Of a DNA stretch of 64,000 nt, positions 18,082-26,980 are shown piece by piece; position 1 is the first letter of the stretch; each line of letters begins with the position of its first letter. Both the position numbers and the translations under genes were made by a program. This DNA is from Gemmatimonadota bacterium (lineage in GTDB: Bacteria; Gemmatimonadota; Gemmatimonadetes; Longimicrobiales; Gaopeijiaceae). The notes under the pieces were generated by a model, which had not been told where the DNA came from, ran no database searches, and saw only the letters and a program-made list of their open reading frames with translations. The stretch covers positions 1-64,000 of the forward strand of contig JBBEBG010000020.1 in assembly GCA_040882465.1 (NCBI GenBank), read 5' to 3'.

Positions 18082-18786
18082 TCAACCGGACGATCGGTTT
18101 CGCCGACGGGTGTGTCGGTGCAGAGCCGGGCCGGCGCCGGTCTCGCGAACCGCGCCCGCAGAGCCATCCGTCCCGCGCATGCGACGGTTCTCGGCGACAT
18201 AGAGCCTGCGAGGACTCCCCTTCTCATCCCGCGCGAGAACAGGGAATCGAAGCATGGCGCGAGCGAGCGCCTTGGCCACCCGGGGCGAGCGCCGCTCCTG
18301 GAAGCGGCCGTACCGGATGATCCGTACGTCCGCGAATGCGTCCCGAAGCCTTTGTTCGATCTCCACGAAGTAGGGGAGGCTGTAATGACCCACGTTGAAG
18401 ATCAGACGCCCGTGGACGCGCGTCGCGTCGATCAGCTTGTCGACGCAAACCAGCGTATTGGCGGTCTCGAAACCCTGATTGATCCCGATACACTGGAGGC
18501 AGAGGACCAGGTCGCCGTCCACTTCCGGATCCAGGTCCTCGATTCGCGAGCAGATCCCAACGGCGCGGGGATTGTCCCTGAGGCCCCGTTCCACTAGCTC
18601 CGGGCTCGCGTCCACGCCGATGTATCGGTGGCTCGGAATCGAGGGCGCGAGCGCCATCCGGCCGCAAGCGAGGTCCACGACCGTATCGTACCTGGCCACG
18701 CGGCCGATCTCCCGCTCGACCACACGATACATGAACTCCTTCTCGGCACGGATTCCCTGCGGCAGCTGAGGATTGGGCGCGTTCAT
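18082..18786 (-). CDS. class I SAM-dependent methyltransferase-like protein
   Basis: A 234-residue protein with a SAM-binding region: VVDLACGRMALAP (motif I, DxACGxG-like), YIGVDASPELVERG (motif II acidic residue binding ribose) and DLVLCLQCIGINQGFE. The next conserved block RVHGRLIFNVGHYSLPYF suits a Rossmann methyltransferase that acts on a small molecule, lipid or glycan. The final ~25 residues are basic and disordered. The ATG at 18786 was chosen over a longer frame because upstream residues are Arg/Trp/Pro low-complexity. Target unknown. Confidence 0.7.
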   Translation of the reverse strand: MNAPNPQLPQGIRAEKEFMYRVVEREIGRVARYDTVVDLACGRMALAPSIPSHRYIGVDASPELVERGLRDNPRAVGICSRIEDLDPEVDGDLVLCLQCIGINQGFETANTLVCVDKLIDATRVHGRLIFNVGHYSLPYFVEIEQRLRDAFADVRIIRYGRFQERRSPRVAKALARAMLRFPVLARDEKGSPRRLYVAENRRMRGTDGSAGAVRETGAGPALHRHTRRRNRSSG

Positions 18787-19150
18787 CGGGTCTCGGGGAG
18801 GCGTTTCGACATGGGTCGCTCGCGCCCCACGCCACCTCCACCATGGGCGCACGGGCCGAAAGCGACCAGTTCCGGACCGGGATTGAGGAAGCGAAACAGG
18901 GGAAAAGCAAGGTGGGAGTGGGGAGATCCTGGCATCACGGCGTAGCGCGGAAACCACGGTTTCGTTGCGGCGGTGCCCCAGTCGCCGCACTTCCGCGCTA
19001 CGATCGAACCCAGGGGCATACGGCGACCCATTTCGTAATGCGGCGCAACGGGAAACATCCGTGGCATCGGCACCACAGACGAGGATCGGCTCGTCGTGTC
19101 AGAATTTGGAGGATCCGCAGGCGCGGCGGCGGCGAGAGATTGCCGGTGGG
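18787..19150. other. intergenic region with long imperfect hairpin
   Basis: 364 bp between kdsB and the methyltransferase. No gene was recognised. The only clear structure is a 12-bp perfect inverted repeat (CGTAGCGCGGAA at 18941-18952, TTCCGCGCTACG at 18991-19002) enclosing a second 6-bp one (GCGGCG at 18967-18972, CGCCGC at 18983-18988). There is no T-run after it, so it looks more like a processing or REP-type element than an intrinsic terminator. Confidence 0.55.
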
Positions 19151-19903
19151 TCACAAGGATCCCATATCGTGGAGAGTCGCGGACCGCAATATCGCCTCGA
19201 CCCGGGCCACGTCCTCGGGGTAGTCCACCCCGATCGAACCGGGAGGGATCGGGCCGCAGGCGATCGGATCCCCGTACTCGAGGAACCTGAGCAACTCGAT
19301 GCTCTCCGCCGCCTCCACGGGTCCACGCGCACGGCCAGCGAACCGGGCGAGCGCCGCGCGTCCGAACGCGTAGAGCCCCACGTGGACCGCCCTACGATAG
19401 GGCGCCTTGAACGCGGACGGAATCGGAAGACGCGAGAGCGCCATGACCCGCCCATCGATCGTGGGGACGAGCTGAACGGAGGCGGAACTGCGCTCCTGCT
19501 CCTCGCTCGCTCCCTCCACGTAGACGGTCGCCACGTCGATGCCGCGGCCGAGTCCGCCCATCAGGCAGTCCACGCAGATATCGATCGCGTCCGGATCGAT
19601 GAGCGGCTCGTCTCCTTGCACGTTGACGTAGAAGTCCCCGAGGCCCCGCTCGGCTACCTCCGCGATGCGGTCAGTGCCTGTGGCGTGCGCGTCCGAGGTC
19701 ATCTCCACGTCGATGCCCAGGCTTCGGCAGAGCTCGCCGATACGCGGATCGTCCGTCGCCACCACCACGCGGTCGAGACGCCGGGCTCGGGTCGCCCGCT
19801 CCCAGACGTGCTGGACCATGGGCTTCCCCGCGATCACCGCGAGCGGCTTGCCCGGGAATCGCGTCGACGCGTAGCGCGCCGGAATGACCCCGACGACGGT
19901 CAT
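19151..19903 (-). CDS. kdsB: 3-deoxy-manno-octulosonate cytidylyltransferase (CMP-Kdo synthase)
   Basis: A 250-residue enzyme that activates Kdo with CTP to CMP-Kdo for lipopolysaccharide core synthesis. Diagnostic motifs: VIPARYASTRFPGKPLA, VVATDD, SDAHATGTDRIAEVA, NVQGDEPLIDP and HVGLYAFGRAAL. Length matches the family (245-255). The ATG overlaps the end of the CBS-domain gene by 4 bp (ATGA), so kdsA, the CBS gene and kdsB form one translationally coupled operon. Confidence 0.95.
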   Translation of the reverse strand: MTVVGVIPARYASTRFPGKPLAVIAGKPMVQHVWERATRARRLDRVVVATDDPRIGELCRSLGIDVEMTSDAHATGTDRIAEVAERGLGDFYVNVQGDEPLIDPDAIDICVDCLMGGLGRGIDVATVYVEGASEEQERSSASVQLVPTIDGRVMALSRLPIPSAFKAPYRRAVHVGLYAFGRAALARFAGRARGPVEAAESIELLRFLEYGDPIACGPIPPGSIGVDYPEDVARVEAILRSATLHDMGSL

Positions 19904-20316
19904 GCTCCGAGGAGCGCCCTCACGGCGGGGTGGAGGTGGAGAAGTCCCGTGAGCACGCCCTTCTCGTCCACGACCGGAAGATCCCAGACGCCGCGCTCCT
20001 CCATCGTTTCCACGGCTTCACGCAGCGAAGCGTCGGCACGGGTCGTGACGGGGCGAAGAACGGCATGCGCGATGACGTCGTCCGCGAAGAGCGCCGCGAG
20101 GGGCTTCTGGAACCGGAGGAGCATGCGCCTCATGTCACCGTCCGTGAAGATCCCGACGAGCCGTCCCCCGTCGCCGACGATGCAGGCCACACCGAGCCCA
20201 CGCTCCGTCATCGCCTCGATCGCCTCCTTGAGGAGAGTCCGTGGCGAGACGATCGGTAGCTCGTCGATCGGCAACATCACGTCGCCGACGTGAATCTCAG
20301 TCGTCGATGTGGACAC
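19900..20316 (-). CDS. stand-alone CBS-domain pair (KdsD C-terminal-like)
   Basis: A 138-residue protein made of two CBS domains (about 12-65 and 75-130): GVACIVGDGGRLVGIFTDGDMRR and VWDLPVVDEKGVLTGLLHLH. This is the C-terminal half of arabinose-5-phosphate isomerase (KdsD/KpsF/GutQ), whose LHLHD-type ending it shares, but the N-terminal SIS isomerase domain of ~190 residues is absent: kdsA occupies the DNA upstream. The best start is a GTG at 20316 lying inside the last codons of kdsA; a longer frame would overlap kdsA deeply. Lacking SIS it cannot isomerise sugar phosphate itself. It may be a regulatory subunit for an SIS protein elsewhere, or a relic. Confidence 0.75.
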   Translation of the reverse strand: MSTSTTEIHVGDVMLPIDELPIVSPRTLLKEAIEAMTERGLGVACIVGDGGRLVGIFTDGDMRRMLLRFQKPLAALFADDVIAHAVLRPVTTRADASLREAVETMEERGVWDLPVVDEKGVLTGLLHLHPAVRALLGA

Positions 20317-21178
20317 GGTCTTCGCCCCACTCGTCGAGAAGCTCGAGGCGGAGCTCGTGCGCCGCCTTGGCCTGCGCCAGGACACGTTCCAGATACCGAA
20401 GATCCAGGACCGTGTTCGAATCGGACAGGGCCCGTGCCGGATCGTCGTGGACCTCCATGAAGAGGGCGTTGATGCCGCAGGTGCTCGCGGCCCGCACCAG
20501 ATAGGGGATAAACTCCCTCTGCCCCCCGGACACGTTCCCCATCGACGTCGGCAGCTGCATGGAATGCGTCGCGTCGAAGCACACGGGGTACCCGGTCTCC
20601 ATCATGATCGGGAAATTTCGGAAGTCGTTCACCAGCATGTTGTAGCCGAAGAACGTCCCCCGGTCGCTCAGGAGGATGTTCTCGTTTCCCGTGGCCTCAA
20701 CCTTGCGGACGGAGTTCTTCATGTTCCAGGGACTCATGAATTGCCCCTTCTTCAGATGAACGGGCTTGCCCGTGGCTCCGGCGGCACGAAGGATGGTCGT
20801 CTGTCGGCAGAGGTATGCCGGAACTTGGACGAGATCGACGACTTCGCCGGTCGCGGGCGCCCAAGAGGCCTCCGAAAAATCCGACGTCACCGGAACGCCC
20901 TTCGCGTCGCGCACGTCGGCGAGGATCTCGAGCCCCTCGTCGATTCCGACGCCGTGAAAGGACTGGGGCGAGGACCGACAATCCTTGTCGTACGAGGACT
21001 TGTACACCCACGGAATGTCCAGCCTCGAGCAGACGTCGTCGATGCCCTCGCAGACGGACAGTGCATGGTCCCGCGACTCGATGGCGCAGGGCCCGCCGAT
21101 GAAGGCGAGAGGCTCCGTGCCGCCGATCCGCACGGTGCGGACCGAGTCGTCCCCGATGTCGATCGTCTTCGGAATCAT
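20297..21178 (-). CDS. kdsA: 3-deoxy-8-phosphooctulonate synthase (Kdo-8-P synthase)
   Basis: A 293-residue enzyme condensing arabinose-5-phosphate with phosphoenolpyruvate to Kdo-8-phosphate. Motifs FIGGPCAIES, YKSSYDKDCRSS, LQVPAYLCRQT-type substrate loop, KKGQFMSPWNM, TGNENILLSDRGT, FDATHSMQLP and the C-terminal EVHDDPARALSD are all seen. First gene of the kdsA-CBS-kdsB operon. The 101 bp upstream is shared with the divergent 21280 gene and should hold both promoters. Confidence 0.95.
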   Translation of the reverse strand: MIPKTIDIGDDSVRTVRIGGTEPLAFIGGPCAIESRDHALSVCEGIDDVCSRLDIPWVYKSSYDKDCRSSPQSFHGVGIDEGLEILADVRDAKGVPVTSDFSEASWAPATGEVVDLVQVPAYLCRQTTILRAAGATGKPVHLKKGQFMSPWNMKNSVRKVEATGNENILLSDRGTFFGYNMLVNDFRNFPIMMETGYPVCFDATHSMQLPTSMGNVSGGQREFIPYLVRAASTCGINALFMEVHDDPARALSDSNTVLDLRYLERVLAQAKAAHELRLELLDEWGEDRVHIDD

Positions 21179-21279
21179 CTCACGGTGCGAACCCGGAGGT
21201 GGCGTGTGGGATCCCTTGCCCCGTACCTGGAAACTCGCATCCCTTCAAGGGCCATGCCAATGACGTGGGACGAGCCCAG

Positions 21280-22713
21280 ATGAAGGATTCCGAGCGCTAC
21301 GACCCGCAGGAACTCGCGTCGCTGTCGCCGACGGTCCGCTACGATCGCCTGCTGGAGGCCGTATTTCCACACCTGAACGCCGTCCACGGCATCGACCGCA
21401 GTCGCCGGTACTGGGCCATCGTGCTCCACCGGTACCTGCGCAAGTGTCTCATGGCGGGCGACGTGGGCCTGGACCCCGAGCGCCCTGCGCTTCCACCGAC
21501 GCACGACAACGACATCCTCGGCGCATACGTCGGAGGCGGCGGAAAGCAGACGAACCTGGCATCCCGGCCTTCCATGCTGCGTCGCGTGAAGAAGCGTCTC
21601 CCGGCGATCCACCCCTCTCCCGCGGGCGTCCGGACCTGGCTTCGGCTGCGTCAGCTGCGTACCACGTTGGTCGATCGGAGCCCGTCGATCCTTTTCGGAT
21701 TCCATTACTTCCACGTCGTCGCCGACCTCGTCGAGCAGCCTTCGGCCATGCTGCAGCTTCCGCGGCAGGCGATTCCGGCCAGTCCTGCCTGGGATGCCAG
21801 GCGCGAGGCGCTGGCGGACGCGGAGTCGGACGTCGTATGGCCGCTCGCCCGCCTCGCCCTGCGCTGGCTTCCGACGTGGTACGTCGAGGAGTTCGACGCG
21901 AGGGATGCCTCCGTCCCGGTCCGAGACCCCACCGAACGAGAGTTCCACGCCTCGTTCCTCTGGAGTCCCGAGGGTCGGTTCTTCATCGCGCGACATGTGG
22001 AGGAGGGCTCCGCGCTCACGATGTACCAACACGCCGGGACGTACGGAGAGCTCGCAGAAGACGTGGCCCATCACAGCGAGGCGGTCATCTCCGACCGGTT
22101 CCGGACCTGGGGATGGGAGCTGCTCCCGGGTGACTCGCCCCTCCTGGCCCTTCGTCTCCTCAAGCCGCCCGGCCAGACCATCCGGCGGCTGCGCCCCGTC
22201 CCCCGTTGGCTCTACATCCACATCCGGGACCCCTATCCCTGGTTCATCGGAGAGACCGTCGAAACCCAGGACCGGTTCTTCGCCGAGCTTCAGGTGGCGA
22301 AGGCCGCCAAGGTGTTGCTTCGGCCACGGGCGGTGCCCGGGGGCTCGTCGGACCCACAGATCGGACCGCGCGCCCGGAGCGTCGTCGCCGGAATCGACGG
22401 GGGCACGCTTTCGTGGGCGAAGGTCGGGAACCGGTCCGAGATCGTCATCCTCGACGCGTTCCCGACGACGCTCTTTCTCGAGTGCCTCCACGCGGGAATC
22501 CCCGTCGTGGCGATCGTCCCGGAGACGGTGTGTTTCACGGAAGTCGCCGCTCCGTTCTATGAAGAGTTCGCGCGGGCCGGCATCCTGCACGCGAATCCGG
22601 AGTCGGCCGCCCGTTTTCTGAATTCGCTCGATATTCCGCGATGGTGGTCGGAGGTCGAGAGCAGCACCTGGTTTCAGGAGTACATGCGGACCTTCTGCCG
22701 AACCGAACTGTGA
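21280..22713 (+). CDS. LIC12162-family putative surface-glycan transferase
   Basis: A 477-residue protein matching the LIC12162 family (putative transferases of O-antigen and capsule loci): LNAVHGIDRSRRYW at 33-45, the QHAGTYGE box at 250-257, ISDRFRTWGWE at 270-280, then VLLRPR, and a C-terminal block with PTTLFLECLHAGIPV and EEFARAGILHANPESAARFL. Overall shape suggests a GT-B-like retaining enzyme, possibly for an acidic sugar, but no family member's activity was inferred here. It is divergent from kdsA. A diverged and frameshifted paralogue lies at 43299-44751. Confidence 0.82.
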   Translation: MKDSERYDPQELASLSPTVRYDRLLEAVFPHLNAVHGIDRSRRYWAIVLHRYLRKCLMAGDVGLDPERPALPPTHDNDILGAYVGGGGKQTNLASRPSMLRRVKKRLPAIHPSPAGVRTWLRLRQLRTTLVDRSPSILFGFHYFHVVADLVEQPSAMLQLPRQAIPASPAWDARREALADAESDVVWPLARLALRWLPTWYVEEFDARDASVPVRDPTEREFHASFLWSPEGRFFIARHVEEGSALTMYQHAGTYGELAEDVAHHSEAVISDRFRTWGWELLPGDSPLLALRLLKPPGQTIRRLRPVPRWLYIHIRDPYPWFIGETVETQDRFFAELQVAKAAKVLLRPRAVPGGSSDPQIGPRARSVVAGIDGGTLSWAKVGNRSEIVILDAFPTTLFLECLHAGIPVVAIVPETVCFTEVAAPFYEEFARAGILHANPESAARFLNSLDIPRWWSEVESSTWFQEYMRTFCRTEL

Positions 22714-23184
22714 TCCGAAGTTGAGGGCCTTGTGAGCGGGACGTGCCGTGTCCCAGCGGATGGATTCGCAGGGGCGGCGCGCCCCCCATCTCCGTCGACC
22801 ATGGGCCGCCAGGAATGCGGCGGCTCCAGGACCCCATCGCAGTGAACCGGCGTGCGTCAGACCCGGGCCATCGCGCGAAAGGTCGGTGACGTCTCGACGA
22901 GATCGTGGTACGTTCCCGTGGCCACGACGCGGCCCTCCTCCATCAGGTGGATGACGTCGCACTCCTCGACCGTCGTCAGTCGATGTGCGATCAGCAGGAT
23001 CGTTCGGTGGCGCGACAGGTCCCGAATCGCCTGCATGACCACGTCTTCCGTGACATTGTCCAGAGCGCTGGTCGCCTCGTCCATCACGAGAAGCGCGGGA
23101 TCGTGATAGAGGGCCCTCGCGATGCCGATGCGCTGGCGCTGTCCGCCGCCTATAGATGTCGGCATAAGTAATGCAACAGAGGGC

Positions 23185-24181
23185 TCAAAAAAGGGGGAGC
23201 TCTGTGCGGTGGATGCATGAGCGGAGCCTCGACGAGGAGTGGCCGAGCTGCTGCAGTGTGTCGTCCAGATGAGCGTCGAGCTCGTCGATGCTGTCGGGCC
23301 GGCCGTTGGCGAGGGTCGCCTTGGCAAGGCTCCAGACGCCTTCGTCGGCATTGAGCTCGGGGGCGTAGGGAGGCAGCGCGACCAAGTGCAGGCGACGGTA
23401 GCGTCTGCACAGCTCTCGCACGGGGGCTCCTCGATGGATGGAGGCGTTGTCCCAGATGACGATGACGTGGCCGCGCAGGTGACGGAGCAGGTGACGCAGG
23501 AAATCGCACACGCCGTGGCCGTCGATGTTGTGGCGATGGAAGCGGTAGTAGAGTCCCACAGGCGCCGCACCGGGCTGATCGAGAGCCCGGAGATCACCGA
23601 GATGCGGTCGCGCCGGTAGCGATGCCTCACCACCGGTGTGTGCCCCCTCGGCGCCCAGGTCTTGAGCAGCGAGGGGTTCAGCTGGAAGCCGCTTTCGTCC
23701 GCGAAGACGATGTGGGCACCCAGCCGCCCGGCGTTTTTTTTACCTCCGGCCAGCTCTCGCGCTTCCAGCGCTCGAGCGCGCGCCGCTCCGGCTTCTGGCA
23801 GCTCCAGCCGAGTCGCCTCATCAGGCGACCCACATGATCGCGATGATACCGCACTCCGAACTGGGCCTCGATGACCTCGGCGATCCTCTGCGTCGTCCAC
23901 AGCTCCGTGCGGTAGCCTTGCGCCACCGCCCCCTCCAACAACCGCTCTCGGAGCCGCCCCGCCTGCGCCTCGCTCAGCTTCGGCGGTCGCCCCGATGCTT
24001 TGCGCACCTTGAGTCCTTGGGCGCCCTCTCGCTCACGCGCGTCGCGCCACCGCATCACAGAGCTCGCATGACAGCCCACCAACTCGGCGACCTCGCCCAG
24101 CGAGCGACCTTGGTCCAGCAGTCGCATCGCCCGGTGCCGTCGTCGCTCCAGCTGCTTCGCAGAACCTTCCGGTCGTGCCAT
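23185..24181 (-). pseudogene. IS630-family transposase, frameshifted
   Basis: The N-terminal part (start MARPEGSAKQLERRR at 24181) is a helix-turn-helix domain (GRSLGEVAELVGCHASSVMRW) in one frame to about 23740. The catalytic part continues in the -1 frame after an A8 tract (23734-23741 on the + strand as T8), giving IVFADESGFQLNP (first Asp). A second shift near 23555 moves to the frame with GLYYRFHRHNIDG, VIVIWDNASIHRG (second Asp) and LNADEGVW (Glu), so the DDE triad is present but spread over three frames. The first shift could be programmed; the second looks like a lost base. Confidence 0.85.
23734..23741 (-). promoter_or_regulatory. candidate -1 frameshift slippery site in IS630 transposase
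   Basis: On the minus strand GTA-AAA-AAA-ACG gives an A_AAA_AAA heptamer in zero frame, and the -1 product continues with Asn-Ala-Gly-Arg into the catalytic domain. This is the same arrangement as at 45271-45278 in the second, unrelated IS630 copy. Confidence 0.6.
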
Positions 24182-25864
24182 GGCCGGTCGCCTCCTCATC
24201 AAGGGGTACCAGCCAATATATTGCATTAGTTATACAGATGTCCATAAGCGAATCCCTCTCTCCCCGACGACCGTCTCGTACCCCTCGTCCAGCGTCGAGA
24301 CGAACGCGTGGAGATGGGCGGCCCGCGCCGCACGTACCACCGCCGCCGAGTCCACCCGATCTGGAGGAATGCCGAACGCGATGTTCTCGGCGATTGACGC
24401 GTCGCACAGGAAGTTGGATTGCGGCACGTAGCCCACCGTATTTTGCCAGGCCGGAAGGAGGTCGTCGTCGAGGACCCGGTCCCCCGCGAGAATCCTCCCC
24501 TCCGTCGGCTCGAACAAACCCAGCAGGAGATCGACCAGGGTCGTCTTCCCCGACCCCGTGGCTCCGACCAGCGCCGAAGTCCGATTGATGGGAAGATCGA
24601 GATCGATCCCCTTGAGGGCGTCCTGCTTCGCGAACGGATAGCGGAACCACAAGCCTTCTACCCGAATGGACTCGCCCTCGTGGAGCGCGAGTTTCTCTGT
24701 CGTCAGTGAGCGATCCGACGCGCGCACGCTTCGCGTTGACAACACTCCCTCCATAGTCCTGCCCGTAACGTCCGCGTGGAGCTCGTCCACGGTCGCCATC
24801 TGGAGTCGCATGACGGTCATGGCGTTGAAGATCTCCTGGACCCCCGGAATCAGCTGGTTGGCTCCAAAGGCGTAGACCGCGAGCAGCGGAAAGATCTGAT
24901 CCAGGCTCTCGCGGGTCTGAAGGAGATAGAGAATCACAACCACGATCCCGCCGTACGCGAAGGTCTCCAACACGAATCGTGGAAGCAGCCCGACGAAAGC
25001 ATTGGCCTTGTTCGCGTGGGCATACCGGATCGAAGGCTTCAGGAAGCGACTCAGAAAGTGCCCCTTCCTTCCGAGCACCTTCATCTCCTTGATCCCTCCG
25101 AAAGCCTCGTTCGCGACCTGGTAGCGCTCGGTGTTCGCCTGGAGGACGGTGGCCCCCAGCTCTCCCTGTTTCTTTCGGACGAGGACATACACACCGGTAT
25201 AGAAGCCGCCGATCGTGAGCGATACGACGCCGGCCAAAAGGGGATCGACCGCAACGAGCAACGCCACGATGAAGAGGGATGAGATCCCGCGGGAGAGGAT
25301 GGTCGACGCCGGAATGATGAGACCCCGGGTGACCTGCGTGACCTGGTTGAGGAGAGAAGCCCCGAGACGCGCGGAATTCTGATTCAGGTGATATGCGAAG
25401 GACGCATGAAGGTAGACATCGAGGAGGCGGTGGGAGAGTCTTTCGTGCGTTCGCCATTGAAACCGCAGGACCAACCAGGCCGTGAGCGTGTTGAAGCCGT
25501 TCGCCAAGACCATCAGCACTATGAAGAGGATGCCGAGAGCGATCAGATAGGCGTTCCCACTCGAGAATTCCAAGGTCTGGAAGCCCCACGCGAGATACTC
25601 GTTCTCCTCGATCGCCGCCGGATTCGACACGATGGCCAGGAAGGGCATGATCGAGGCGATGCCAACGGTTTGAAAGAGCCCGGTGACGACCATGGCCCCC
25701 AGGAGCCCCGCGAGCCGCCAGTGCTCACTGGGTTCGAAAAGGTCCAGGATCTTCCTCGCGACGTCGCGCATGCCCCCTGGTTGTCCGCTCGGCTGGGTTC
25801 TGTTTGCATCAGGATTACCGGCTGACGGCAATTTTCAAGAACCGGGCCCTGCGGGAAACCTCAC

Positions 25865-26526
25865 GAGGTAGCTTCAAAGGGTGTGGAAACGAACAGAAGG
25901 CGGTGACACCTTTCGGGTGAGCGATCACCCACGGGCCTCGTGCCCGCAACGAAAGGAGCCACCGCCGTGCCGAAAGAAACCCCGCGCTCGCGGAGATCTG
26001 GCCCGAGTGCGACGAGCAGCGCTGCTGGAATCACAAGATGATGAATGTCCTGGACCAAGTCCCGCGCAAGAAGTAGGCGGCCGTTCGAGAGCACCTCAGG
26101 GCCATGATGTACGCCGAGACCAAGGCCGAGTGTGAGCGGGCCCGAGACCAGTTCGCAAAGCAGTTCGAGCGGCTCTATCCGAAAGCTGTGGCCGCGCTCA
26201 CTCGAGACTGGGAACGGATGGTCACCTTTTTCAACTACCCGAAGGAGCACTGGACCCACCTGCGCACGACGAACATCGTCGAGTCGCCCTTCGCGTCCGT
26301 GCGGCTCCGCACCAGCGCCGGAAAGCGCTACAAGCGAGTCGAGAACGCGACCGCCCTGATCTGGAAGTTGCTGCGCGTAGCCGAAAAAACGTGCCGCAAA
26401 CTCAACGCTTCGCATTTGCTCGCGGCGGTCGCGGCCGGAGCAAGGTACGTGGACGGAGTCGCGGTTACACCTCGCTCCGAGAGGATCGCCGCCTGATGCC
26501 GTTTACACACCTATTGACGTGACCTC
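25865..26526 (+). mobile_element. internally deleted IS256-family element with 8-bp target duplication
   Basis: Both ends survive: the left reads GAGGTAGCTTCAAAGGGTG and the right, reverse-complemented, GAGGTCACGTCAATAGGTG, continuing through TGTGxAAACG for a terminal inverted repeat of roughly 35 bp. A perfect 8-bp duplication AACCTCAC flanks it (25857-25864 and 26527-26534), as IS256 elements make. The 662-bp length is about half the usual size, because most of the 5' transposase is missing. Confidence 0.88.
25978..26496 (+). pseudogene. IS256-family (mutator) transposase C-terminal remnant
   Basis: Reads NPALAEIWPECDEQRCW then HKMMNVLDQVPRKK, a TAG stop, and resumes in the same frame with MMYAETKAECERARDQF, HWTHLRTTNIVESPFASVRLR and LNASHLLAAVAAGARYVDG. 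This is the C-terminal ~170 residues of a ~400-residue transposase; the first two catalytic Asp regions are gone, and the Glu region around NIVES is retained. Non-functional. Confidence 0.88.
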
Positions 26527-26677
26527 AACCTCACCGTCGCCGCATCATCCTCCCTTGACCCGGAAACTGGAGCCGCCTGGGATGGTCTGCGATTCACGCT
26601 TACGGGAGGAAGACCGTCCGGGAGGGGCCGACGCGTCCATCACGGAGAGTGGTCTGCGTGGTCGACACTTCTCGAGC

Positions 26678-26839
26678 GGGCGGCGGGCCCGCCTGTTCTC
26701 ACTCAACGACGGGCTCATTATGCCAAATGTTGGTCCGCTCTTCGATCCCTTCTCGCAGAGTCAGACTCGGGGGACGCGCCGATTCGAGCCTATCGGGATC
26801 GAAACGCATTTTCTCGCAGCAGGGCAGACGGTTCGGGCA
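26678..26839 (+). pseudogene. fragment of a paralogue of the 55725-56699 gene
   Basis: The frame reads GRRARLFSLNDGLIMPN, then PLFDPFS and RRFEPIGIETHFLAAGQT. This parallels ARRARLYSLEDWPSMPN ... RFEHIGIDTHFLSVART of the intact gene at 55725-56699. Only ~54 codons match; sequence on both sides is unrelated. The frame happens to be open into the next glycosyltransferase, so a long hybrid reading frame exists, but it is not a real N-terminus. The stretch 26535-26677 shows nothing recognisable. Confidence 0.75.
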
Positions 26840-26980
26840 CGATCCGCGGGAAGGTCACTCACGTCTGGTAGACGCCGCCGCCCTTGCTTCACCGGGCGAG
26901 CCTTTCTAGCGTCCGTGCGATCTCGCGCCCGGCATTCGCGCACCCATCGCACCCACAGGACGCCGTCGCGGCCATCGCCC

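Larger units (their letters stand above)
23153..24244 (-). mobile_element. IS630-family insertion sequence, 1092 bp
   Basis: Flanked by a TA duplication (23151-23152 and 24245-24246), the hallmark of IS630/Tc1-mariner insertion. Imperfect terminal inverted repeats share about 16 of 22 positions: the left end reads GATGTCGGCATAAGTAATGC and the right end, reverse-complemented, GACATCTGTATAACTAATGC. It carries one transposase reading leftward in two or three frames, and it interrupts the ABC exporter gene. Confidence 0.92.
22857..25771 (-). pseudogene. ABC exporter gene split by an IS630-type insertion
   Basis: Encodes an MsbA/PglK-like half-transporter (membrane domain plus ATPase) closely related to the intact gene at 52346-54193. 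The 5' part (24230-25771, start MRDVARKILDLFEPSEHW) has the transmembrane domain and Walker A (GATGSGKTT) and stops at GERGIRL. The 3' part (22857-23160) resumes at GGGQRQRIGIARALYHDP and runs through Walker B (LLVMDEATSALD) to the end. Joining the flanks across the IS and removing one TA restores R-L-G-G-G-Q in frame, the ABC signature region. The coding sequence is otherwise open, so disruption looks recent. An alternative ATG at 25831 exists. Confidence 0.93.

Noticed and set aside
21175-22962. 595-codon minus-strand frame over the LIC12162-type gene
   Set aside because: GC-rich shadow with no domain; the plus-strand gene has family motifs.
26519-26980. Long N-terminal extension of the GT2 gene at 26981
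   Set aside because: It fuses the IS256 edge and the 55725-type fragment to the transferase by chance; GT2 proteins begin near 26981.
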